Below, one piece after another: positions 25,801-37,800 of a stretch of DNA of 64,000 nucleotides. The position numbers and the translations under genes are program-made. The first letter of the stretch is position 1; every line of letters starts with the position of its first letter. This stretch comes from Notospermus geniculatus (Eukaryota; Nemertea; Pilidiophora; Heteronemertea; Lineidae), in the NCBI GenBank assembly GCA_002633025.1, contig NMRB01002508.1:1-64000 (forward strand). Reading direction: 5' to 3'. The notes under the pieces were generated by a model. The model did no database searches, was not told the DNA's origin, and saw nothing but the letters and a program-made list of their open reading frames with translations.

Positions 25801-28800
25801 TACTGTCCTTTCCACGAGCGCCTTGGAGCGTAGCGGCAAAGACGGGAAGCAGTCTAAAGATTCGGGGTTTCAACCGGTTTATTAGACTAGTACCTGATCC
25901 TACCAACCTGCGCGCTGCAGTCGTGGCTTTTTGGTGGGACCAGTATTGGCCGCCATTTTTGGAGGAATTCTGCCAGTGACGTCACTTGGAAATTTTATGT
26001 AAATTACGTAAATTTATTCAATTCTCAATACGGCTGACGTACCGGAATGCAGATAGAAGGTGACCTCTTGACCGAGGAAATCCACCAATCACGTAGGTGT
26101 TAAAAATAAAAATGTATCAACATAATAGTTCCTATGCTTATCACCGGCCAATCAGACTCACGAACGCGGTCCTAACATACCGGTATGCAAAATTACGATT
26201 AGGGCCGGGTACCAGTCTACCGGTTTATTTGATAAAACTGCCACTGCGTGAAATGGTGAAATTCAGTCTCTGAGTTCATTCCAGTAAATCGTGCATCCGG
26301 CGACGAAGCTTTGCTGTTGAAACTGAAATGAACAATGTTAACATGCGCCAGCGTCACTGGTGATGAAATTGTCTTGTCAACATTAATGTATCCATGAAGT
26401 CAGATCGGCAATGAAAATCGGATCTATTATCGTAATTGAACCCTTTCTTCCAGTTGACAGCAGAAATTGTGATCTATGTTTCGATCTCAATATGTTTATT
26501 CGTCTAAGAGAGAACGAACGTTAAAGCCCCTCTGTATTGAATCTTCATTGTATTTTCAAAGTGAAAGGAGAATGCAGGTAGAGGTCTCTTAGCCTCGTGA
26601 AGGTCCCCAAAATGCCTGCCTGATACGTAGGCCTACTTCAAAGAATCAAGGCCTAGATTTCAGCACACATTGAAAAACTGCAGGCAGAGCTCTAATGAAG
26701 TATTCAGATAGTGCATCAGTACATTTTACACTACACTGACGTCGGAGGTCGTAAGCACTTTCTGAATTCAATACGGTGTTGCTTTAAGGAATCTTACGCG
26801 CCGAACCGGCGGTCAGTAAAGTGTCACGGAAGAATTGTCGGGTGTACCGAACATGAGACTAAAGCCAAGCGCACATTTGCGAGAAAACTCAATGCGGAAA
26901 GCGGGTGATCCACTGTCGCGATTTTGGCTTGAGACGCGTTTGCGTTCCCTTGCGGTTACCATATAAGGACTTCCGATTGCCATATAAGGCGATCGCAAGG
27001 CACCGCAACCCCGTCTCAAGCCCAAATCGCGACAGTGGATTCGCCGCTTTAGGGGTGTCTGTTAAAATCGACTGGCCCGGCTGAATGACGAGTCGACAGC
27101 GTTGGGTCAGTCCACTTTAAAAACACCTCTAACGCATTGAGTTTTGTCGGCCATGTGCGCTAGGCTTAAAAACCCGAGGCGCTGCTGCGCCCGAGGGTTT
27201 GGGCGTAATTTGAAACATAACATCGATGTCACAAAAGGCGCCTTCAGTCACTTTTTTGTAATTCAGCATTAACGCATCTTGATGCTATTTTTTCGGAAAA
27301 TTATTTCATATTTGAACTACTGAAATCAACACCGATTGACGTGTGGAAAGTGAATGAACTTGTTGTTTAAATACACTTAACGCAGTTTCAGTCTGTCAAA
27401 TGGAACCGAGGGTATTAAAGACAGCTCATTCACTGACCAGTCTGTGCTGAGACAATAGTATCAGTTTCCTCATTAAATTGGTTTCACCATTTATCATATT
27501 CTTCTCACCAGTGCAAATACATCAGTGATGACACAAAATGCTTTGCATGTTTGCACACCAGCAACTGGCAAATAGTGCTAAAAGCTAAATGTGATTTTTC
27601 GGAATGGCAGACTGAAATAAAGACCCGAATCAAATAATTGACCGAAAAAAGCAATAACTCGCCACTGCCAGGACTTGAATGACTATTGACTTGTCAACCG
27701 AGCAGTTACTTGTGAATATGGAAAATAATTGGATGGATGGAGGTAAAATAATGATAATAAAAACGATTGAATAGCAATCACCACCTACAGTTTAAATCAC
27801 GTTAGTCCGACATCGACCGTCAAAGCTTCCGACCAGGTGATGGATTGGCTTCAGTTGCTGAATAAAAGTGTTCATTGCATGACCAGAGATCGTTTTTTTG
27901 TGCCGTTCGTCGGGAAATAAATGACCAGGAAGTTTATGGGAGTAGTTTGATGAGTTTTACTTTTTTCTGAGTCGCAGAAATATTTTTCCTTCCCGGCCAC
28001 CGTAGAAAATCACAAAATAATCCTATCTCTTTTTCCTTAATCAAATTCATCTTTCTCTATAGCTGCCAGTGGGACGGTCGACCCTGTGACCCCGGTGATA
28101 TCGTGAGTACATCAACAGACCACGGGGCGTGTATGACCTTTAATGGTGGAACTAAATCTAAGGTCAAGAAAGTGACAAGGATAGGTAAATAGGCCTAACC
28201 AAGATGTTTGTAAACATAGTACATGTACATTGTATATGTATTTATAAGTCGTGTCAGAGTGGCGCACTGGAAACACCGGCGCCTGTCACCTTTGAGGTAC
28301 CGGGTTCGACCCCTGTGGCCATATTCATGAAGCCTCGCAACTTTGCGTGCACGCAAATCTATTGTAAGGCAGTAGCTGAACAATAGGGCAGGTACATGTA
28401 CAGCCAAACAATAGACTTGCGTGCACGCGAAGTTGCGAAGGCTTTTGTGTTGAACTAAATTGTCACACTTGGACTTAAAATGGAGGTATAAATACCTCCA
28501 TGGACTTAGTTCCCTGGAATCTGCTGTGAGTTTCAGTTGGCAGTCAAATGCGAACATGACTGAGAATAAACAAAGATATCAATCGGTCAAGACCGAAGTT
28601 CACTTCAATACGAAGCAATTTTGTTAGAGAAGAATGCGGACGAAATCATCCTTATCTGTTTTGTGACATTATACGACGCGGCATTCAAGGACCAATTTAA
28701 ATAATGTCTCGATTGAATCAGATTCATGGGAGTTCTAAATGATTTGAAGACGATCGCTGAAGAAATGTCGAAACGGTCTGGTTTTGGTATGTGTGACTTG

Positions 28801-31800
28801 AAAACACGTCTTCCTAAAACACATGGCCTTCTCTCGGCTCATTACTTCAGATGTGGCGACTGCAGGGACTTTTCCTAAGCCTTCCAATCTCTGCATTGTT
28901 TTTTTGGAGGGGGGGGGGGATTGCGAAGGTTTTGTCGGCCGGTTTTACTCCTGGCCCGATCCGTCACAATTTGAGATATTACACAATGTTTCACCGGAGG
29001 GACTTTTTCTTTAAGCTTTTCAAATCTCAGTCGGACGTCTCCAAGACAGTTGTTTAATTTGTCGTTCGATTACAGTTCCCGGTTATGAGTGAAATTAGAC
29101 AAGCAAAATCTGTTCGGATGAAAGGAGCAGACGAGATTGCCGGGGAGACTGATAAATCATCCTCCAAGCAATCCGGCCTAACGAAACGTTAAAGATATAT
29201 CAGTGGCATAAGTCCGGGTCTCCGACAATAAATAACCGTCTTAAATTCATCGCCGACGGTTCAATTTGAGACGGATGAGTTATCTTATCTGTTCTGTAGT
29301 TTAGAGTCCAGATAATCAAACAGTTAGGAGCGTTCGCACCAAAACCGCGCCGGGAAACGCACCCGGAATTCATTTACATGTACATGTATTTCCGTTCTTC
29401 GTTCCATAGGTTCCAATGGAGGCCTTCGCCTGCGGTTGAATATCGAACAATATGAATACATGAGTGGACCAATAGAGGGAGCAGGTATTAAAATACTCCT
29501 ACACGACCAGGAAGAGATTCCCATGGTCAGATATCTGGGACAGGCCATTCCACCCGGTGCGCATGCGCTGGTCGGGTTGTCCATCATGGAGGTAAGAAAC
29601 GTTACCAAGTGCTGAGGGCTTTACGAAATCGTAGGCAATATCGGAAATGGGGTTCATTTTCATCGACGTTACCTACTGTTGGATGGCATTATGGACATGA
29701 AAATATGTTGTTTGTCATTATTCAGGTGGGCAACTTGAAGTACCCGTACGGTCGGTGCAGTGATGACAAGAAGCTTGAGTACTATGACCACTACTCGGTG
29801 TCCGCCTGCCTCCTGGACTGTAGACAGAAGTTTCTCATTAAAGTCTGCGAATGTAGAGACGTCTATATGCGACCTGGCGCGCATCCTGACAGGCATAATG
29901 GTAGAGATAAAACTTTTAAGTATATTTTCCTCCAAGTTTAAACTTTACAATCGTAAATAGCAATGAGGACCCTAGCTCACTGCCTCAATAGGTGTCACCA
30001 GTGGTTAAATCTATTGAAATGAAACTGGCAACTCGGTCCTGATCAATTTCCCACACAAAAGCCGTCCATTGTATAGGACCGAGTTTCGGTGTGCTGCCCT
30101 CTATCGTAGCTAGGATGCCCATTACATGTAGTCAGGATGTTGTGCTTTTCCATCTGACTTAATCAACGATTTTCTCAAAGACAACTCTTACTATAAAAAA
30201 CAAGTGTAACGTTTTTCAGTGTGGCCGTTTTTCTGTGTGACTCCCATTTTTCGGAACACACTGGAAATCAGGACTCGCGGTTTCTGTGTGTCGCTCAGTG
30301 TCAAGTCGCTGCTTATTCCGTCAATCTGAGTGTAATGTCACACTAGCAAACGGGCCTCACTGAAAAACGTTAAAGTGTAACATTTTTGATCAAATTTCTG
30401 AATACACTGAAAAAAGGGTTTACACGTACATCACGTTGTCGTGAGCCCCTACTGGCCCTAAAGTGATATCAAGAAAATTTGATCAGAGATTCACGACACT
30501 AAAGATCGTAGACTGGTACCCGATCCTAACTATTTTACATCGGGCTTTTGCATATAGCGACACCATCGGTAGGACCAGGTACTAGTCTATAAAGATCGTA
30601 GCTCCTTCGGCACCCTCCGGAGGTAGATTCAACAGACTGGCGGCGTGCCTGATGTGTCGACAGGGTGCCGAATCATGACGTACTCCTCGGACTAGACCGA
30701 TTCTTCTGTTTCAGACACCGTCCCGATATGCACCCTGAACCAATATCTAACCTGTCTGGTAAAGCACTTGGGTAAGTAGGCTAATGATCCTTTATTGAAT
30801 GTTATTAGAAATCCAATATACACATCTTCTTATTTATGTCACTCAATGTTCTGTCTTTGCAAAGCTGTCCCAATATTGCTAATGGTTTGGGTATTAAGTA
30901 TGCGACGTGATGAGGTAACATTGTGATTGGTCAAGCTCGTGGTTCCAACCGCCGCCATCCATCCAATGATTTGGAAGGATGTGTTCCGGGAACTAACCAA
31001 TCAAATCCGTTCAACTCGTGTCGTCATAGCTACGTACTTCGTGTAGATTCCCGTTGGTAATGAAACTGGACGAAAGGAGACACCGCAACCCTTTCTTGTC
31101 TAAAGAACGGGGTTAATGTGTGATCCTCTGCCTTCAGAACTTTATTATACCAAACTTGTATGACATCAGACCTGACTACGCTGTTGGAATCGCTACTGAA
31201 AAAAGAAATCCAAATTCCCCATAGACAGGTGACAGGTGATAATATTTCCGACGCTGATAAATAGCGTCTCATTAAATATTACAAAAAAATTCTCATTCCG
31301 TGGATTCATAAGTCTTAGAAAAGAGTGAATACTTTACTTAATGCAATTAATTACCCATCAATCAAACATACCAATATCCTATCACCTGCAGCTTCTTCGC
31401 TAACACTACCGAACTTATTAATTATCTTCCAAGCGTGTTCCTTGCTACCACGTCGACACGACCACCCCGATAACACGACCGAAGCTACATGTACTACCAT
31501 GGGTGGTCTTGCGACCCAGGTTTGCGATATTGGCTATGCATAAAATCAAAAATCCAGTCAATCAAGGAAAAAATAGACCAACGGCCATTTTGAACGCCAT
31601 ATTGGATTCCAAGATGGCCGCCATCTTTAGAATTTCGTTCAAGCCTCACTGTTCTTTGACATTACATGGCCATTGGGAATCGGCAGCAGATTCTTTGCCA
31701 TTACGTGTATTATGTCTTTACCACATGACTTCCAACCGACAGTCGAACTGTTGGCCATGCGCAACGCGCCGACTGGAGGACTTGCCCCACGTCGCTACCA

Positions 31801-34800
31801 CATCAACTTGACTTACGGAGCTCGACATAACAACTTCCTTATCAAAGCCTTCACCTCCGCTCGATACTTTCTCCCACCGCCAATACAATAAAGGTAAAAA
31901 TTCACTCCGTAATTCCAATCCCAAATACACAGTAAAAGATGGTACTGGGTTTGATGACGTAGACGCCAGTACTCCTGCGTCATGTCGTAAAGCCTCTTGA
32001 CTGCCGGCGTCGAAAATGCCAGATCGTAGAGTCTGAATGGAAGGGATGTAAGAACATAAACAAGGCAAACGATTAGCAACATCTGGGTCAGATGTTGCGT
32101 GCCTTTTTTCTTGTCCTCTGCGATGTTCATTTGTTTCCGTTCATTTGCTGCTGTCCGTAACGTTACTACAATCCCGATGTTGCAGACGACGATGATGCAG
32201 AAGGGCACGAGGCTGCCGAATATAAGATTAGTGAATGAAAACATGGCTTCCAACCAAGGGTAGTCGGGGATTTTTGGTGTATTTCCACCTGAAACGTGAC
32301 AATCAAGGCCCGTTTCCACAACAGCCGTTGCCGCGTTTTGCGGTTTTCACTGGCGCTGAGATAAGGCGAAATGATTTGCTGAACCATCAAAGTATTCTCC
32401 AAAAAAAACCGCACCGTGAAAAAAGCTGTTGTAGTGGGTAACGGGCCTTATGTGAATGTACATTGCTTGTACGTGTACCTCTGTTAAAATTAGAATAAAA
32501 TGAATTGGTCAACGTATGTCCGGATTCGTCTTCCTGATGAAGTTGCGCATCTCTTCCTTGTCGGCCTTACTTCATCGGCCGGTGGTGCATGGTGGTGTCG
32601 ACTTCTACAGATGCCATTCACATCTTGTTTGAAACTCACAATCTGTTTTTTGTGGATATTCGTTTGACTTGTCTCTCCTTACCTGTACTATCATCCTCAG
32701 CAAATTGGTAAAGGAAGATGATATGGGTATTTACCACCGACACGATGATCGATGTCCATGTAATTGCCCTAAGGGCCTTTTTCGGGGTGCATCGGACCTT
32801 TGCTGTCAAAGGAAACCGGACCACAAGGAATCGGTCCACCGTCATAAACGCCAGAAAGAACCCAGACAGAATGGCCATCGTGAAGGCTGTGTACAGGACA
32901 AACCTGCATGGAAGGAAAATGGCGTATAAGAGCAACTGAAATTACTGATGTAAAGTCTTAGTTTTAGATCTTTGGAGCGATGGATTACAAAAGGTTCGAT
33001 CATGAACCCTCTGTGAGGCTTTTAACTGGCCTCTCCGTAGGCTATACATGGGCTTGTTGTACTTGACTCGATGGCGCGATACTCAACTCGGAGTTCAGTC
33101 ATGTCAGTAGGGAATTTAGTATGATACTAGGCCTAGTAGGCTTTATGAAACGGGTCCTGATTCTTAGCAACGGTGACTGGCGACATTACGTCGGTCCGCT
33201 TCCCCCTTTTAGAAGTAACCAGCTGAATTTTATTGGATAATTTTGGCGGTCTTCAAGTCATCGCGCCATCGACTCGTCGAGTTATCGGGTCAAGTACAGC
33301 AAGCCGTACACATGTAATTGATGTAACCGTCAGCCGTGATTGCAAAATGATTGAGTTTCTTCATTGGGTTTGATCGTATGGCCGACAGTATTGCCGCCCA
33401 GGCTTCACATTAAATGAACTGATTTTTTTATATGAAACTACGATGTGTCACCCCCATTATTGCTGCACAAAGTCGTGATACTCACTTCATTTGTAATTCA
33501 GTCAACGCCGTCTCCATCCAAAACTGTAAAATGAATGAAAACACGGTGTCCAATAACTGGATGGCGTCCACAGTTGCCAGGGCAGCAATGTAGATGCACG
33601 TCGAGATGTTCCTATTTCCTGCATGCAGACTCACACATATGCACATCAGGTTACCAGGGATTCCCAACACCGCCGTGGGCAACCACATATATTTCGTGGT
33701 GAACTCATAAAGGCTTTTCAAAGAAGAGAAATCTCTGTCGTGAAGTCCTAATGGGTCGGTGAACACTCCCCGGGTCGCCATGTTGGATTTTTACAGGTGG
33801 ACTTTCCACAAAACAAATTAAACGAGGCCTTCGACCGGTTTGTTGAATATTGGTCTCAGTCGTGCAGTTTGCAGAAATCTAACTCGATTCTGAAACTACG
33901 ACTGTAGAACAACATCCCCGCGATGCAGTTCCCTGACTTTCTGATCGGGATCAAACTTCTTCCTCAACATGTCAATGGTTGTGTAGGCCTACACTGTACC
34001 TACATCAGATCGTAAAAGCGCGTTCTGGATACAGAGACAAAGCAAGTAGAGACTTGCTTCGTCGCGGAAGGGATGCGGACAAACGCTGATACACACATCC
34101 GTGTGATTGCTGTCCTTAAGTGCATGTACTCAGTTCCCTCGGATGTAATACTAACGTAACATGACGACGGCAGTCATTATCCCTTGTTAGGAAATAATAC
34201 TGGTGCAATTAGATGTCTCAGTCAGCGTTTCTATCACGAGAAATCTTTGCCCTTCTTTCATCATGGCGTCGCCATCAGTTCCGAAGGACATGCAGGCCAC
34301 GTCGTTGGGGTTCTTTCAACTACATGTAAATCACAGAGATACGCGGACCGAGTCATTGAAGTTCATAGTGTTTACCATCACTGGTCTATGATATAGGGAC
34401 ACATGTTCGGCCGTTCGGGCGGATGTGATTCCGCGCGGAGTACGACATTATCTGAAATGAAAATATAAATGACAGTGAAAATTGTGTCCGCATCAGAAAC
34501 ATAGTGAGCGAATGTGTTGTAATGTTTTTGAGTAAAATAGCGTTTTTGAAGGCGTTCCATCTGCTATACTCCGATATTCCATGCTAATGACCATCATATT
34601 TCATGACAAGGCGACATATGCCAATATATCGTATAATCATATGAAAAACCAATGGTAGATATACCTTTTTAAATGGTAACGATGATCAAATTCCATTAAT
34701 GTAATTCCCATCGAGGCTTCAACCGTGCTGATTTTTTTTATCGCTAACCTTGTGTAGGTCACTGTTCGCAAGTCAGATAGGTACGAAAAAAAAATATAAA

Positions 34801-37800
34801 AAGTTTGTAATTACCCTAGGAATATGCGTTTGGTTACCATCATTATAAATAGATAATGATGGCGATGATACGGACATGCTCATGAATTGCAATAATTGCA
34901 ATAATTGCAAAGAAATCTCCGACACCGCACGTTTGCGCAATGCACTGAGTGCTTTCAGCAGCTCGCACGCTTTTTTCTCTTCCGCGTCGAACTTGTTGGT
35001 GAAACAGTCAAGTGCGGAAGCAAATATCTGTTCAGAAATGACAATTTATTCGTGACGCTGAAGACAAGTCTGTCCCACACACAGTGATGGAAAGTCAGTT
35101 TTAATCCATGAATCCTCCAAAAGATACATATGTACTGAGCAAACTGTATCATGATAACCACCTCAACTCGCGTCTTCATTTTGTTGGTGGCAGTGCATGT
35201 CTTGTGTATGGGCTGGTTCATACTCCGTCCGTATTTTACGCCGACTATGATCAATTTCAATGTGTGTGCACATTCACGCCTTGGAAACCTGCGATCAGTT
35301 TCATGCGCTTGATGCGTGTCTGGTGTAAGGATGGCCGGTTAGCGCCTAGACATTCCTCTTTATGACCGTTATGTCCTACAGACGGCAGTTCGCCCGCTGC
35401 GCTTTCTTAAATACCGGTATATGTTTTCACTCTCAATAAATCTCACAGTATCATCACAGTGTTAAATAACGGGCAAGGGTCGGAACAGTCGCTTAATCAT
35501 AAAGAAGGTTGTCATTGATTACGGCTTGTTGGTCTCATTTGTCGGATCCGGTAATCTCCAAGCTTAAGATGATAGCTTTCGTGTGTCTCATCCCCGGGTC
35601 TCATCGCTGTTGATCACTAGAATAATCCACTGTGTGATGCATGAAGAGGCGGTGCGTTATCAGGCCATGATTGATATCATCGTAATGCCCGTCCAAGACC
35701 TTCATGGCCAGACCATTGCTTTGTATTTACAGTGGTGACGACATGGTTCGCCTCTGTTTTCTTGACCTTGGACGTCGAATAAAACCTCCGTGACTTCGCT
35801 GACCTTCTCTGCATAGATTGGTTCTTTGCCGCTCCACTCCGGCCACAGGTTGCGGAAGGGAGAGTAGCGCTGCGCCGAGTGGGCGGCAAAGACGGGAACA
35901 AGTCTGTCCTCTGTAGGCCACCTACAATATTAAAAGTAGAAAGATGCGTATTTCCTATATTTACTATAAGGGAGGTTGAGATCAGCGACTTATCACGGAT
36001 CCTTATACGTATACGGATCGAAATGTACACAAAATTTGTCCTCGCAGTACCGAATTCTATCCGTATACGTAATATAAGGATCCGTGATAAGTCGCCGACC
36101 TCAACCTCCCTAGTAATAGTGCTGAACCTTATTTTGTAGTCACACAATTTTTTCGATATCCAGAATCTGAAGATTTTGTCACTGAAAATTCAAGTAAGAC
36201 TCGCCAAAATGGCTTTGCGCACGCGCACGCACAGATTTATGCAGATTAGGAATTAGGAATGCGCCGCCTGAGATAACCTTGAACTAAGCATGAGGGGGAG
36301 TTGCATGACCACTTGGTGGTGGCTCATTATTCTTTTACCAATAAATACAAACCATCTTGTCACGTCAAAAACTCATCAAATTCAAGCTACCAAACTTGCT
36401 AATGCTATTCCTACATTCATTCATTATTTGTTGCTTTTATAATATTCGAATGCTAATGCTATGAGTGAAATGAATTTACGCGTTAGACCTATCCTTGTGC
36501 TTCATCATCTTGTCTTTCGTCAGACTCGCACTGTTCACTGGTATTTTTTGGGTACATGTACGTGTGCTGTTTTTGATGGTTTAGCTCTTTCTTACTTTCC
36601 CTCTGCCTTCCACGCTAAAGAATTCGGCCCAAAGATACGCATGGGCTCTACAGGAGGTAGGTTTTGGCCATTTTCTTTGTGTGTCCAGTGATCGTTTCCA
36701 GGGATCGACTCCATGTTTTCCTGACGTCACGACGACGACGCAGCCAATTCATAACTCCGTTCTGATTGGTCGAAAATCAGCAGCATCAGCCCTCGGCTGC
36801 AGGAAATTTGGACAATTTGTCATGTCAATGGCTTTTTATCCAAGCAGACACAAAAGAATGTTTTAAGTCCAGCAAAGATATTGCTTGGACAATATTGGGG
36901 ATATAGACATCTTGAGCCGGAAGAAAGAAAAATTCAAATCTGCTCGACGGTAACTGTATTTTATGAGCAACTTACTGTTTCGGCGCTTGATGCTGGGTGA
37001 GAACACAGGTCGTCAAACATCAGGAGGAAAGATTCCTGGTAACGAGGTTTGTTGTTGCCCATTCTCATTATATCAAGTATTTACAACCTGGACCTAGGGG
37101 TATAAAGGTAACTTTCCATTCCCTCAGTGTGTGCATGGTGAAATGGTGTAGTAGGCCTAATGTACATAATAAAGGGGGTACCAGAAAATATGCATTATTA
37201 TTTCCTGTCACAGACGTGACGGCCAGGGGCCTGTTTCATAAAGTGCTGGTACCTTTAACTTCATTGCATTTTTCATTATGTTAAAGGTACCATTAGTCAC
37301 TTTTTGAAACAGGTCCTAGAATTTACAGCGATCACAAAACGTATTATCCCCATTCAGGGCCATGGCCATTTTCGGGGACCCTCCTGCATGCAGTGTAGTG
37401 TACGTAATATGTGTCGGTTTGATTTATAATAACTGGTGTACATTGTATTGCATAGCATTTGTCTCCATGTTGGATGAATTTTTTTGTACATTTAAAGTTA
37501 TCTTTTTCACTATAGACTAGTATCGCTAACCAGTATCTGATAACTTGCCTTACTATGACCATTTGAATGTGGTCTTGTTACTATAGCAAATCTTTGTAAC
37601 TTTGACCTGCATTTCTTGGACTCCCATTCCTTTTCACACCCGTCTTGAAATCCTGCTTTTTTACGTTTTTCACCAGGAGAAGCTTCCACAATGCCCACGT
37701 GGATCATGGACATAGTCAACACCACATCTGACATGCATGGTATTTTGTTGTTAGAATCTGTGACGGTAGACGGCGTTCAAATCTGGTGCATGATGCAGTC

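Noticed and set aside
28252-28322. Functional tRNA gene
   Set aside because: A and B boxes are present but acceptor pairing and anticodon arm are not convincing. It abuts a foldback element, as a SINE remnant would.
31137-31264. Short open stretch after TCCTCTGCCTTCAG as a channel exon
   Set aside because: In the required phase it hits a stop. The other frames lack the Cys pattern.
35108-35365. QCVCTFTPW considered as the missing Cys-rich channel exon
   Set aside because: No third Cys after Pro, no FPS motif, and no acceptor/donor pair giving phase 1 in and 2 out.
35677-36147. 156-codon minus-strand frame with IRIRIR repeats
   Set aside because: The frame is produced by the arms of the foldback at 35967-36112.
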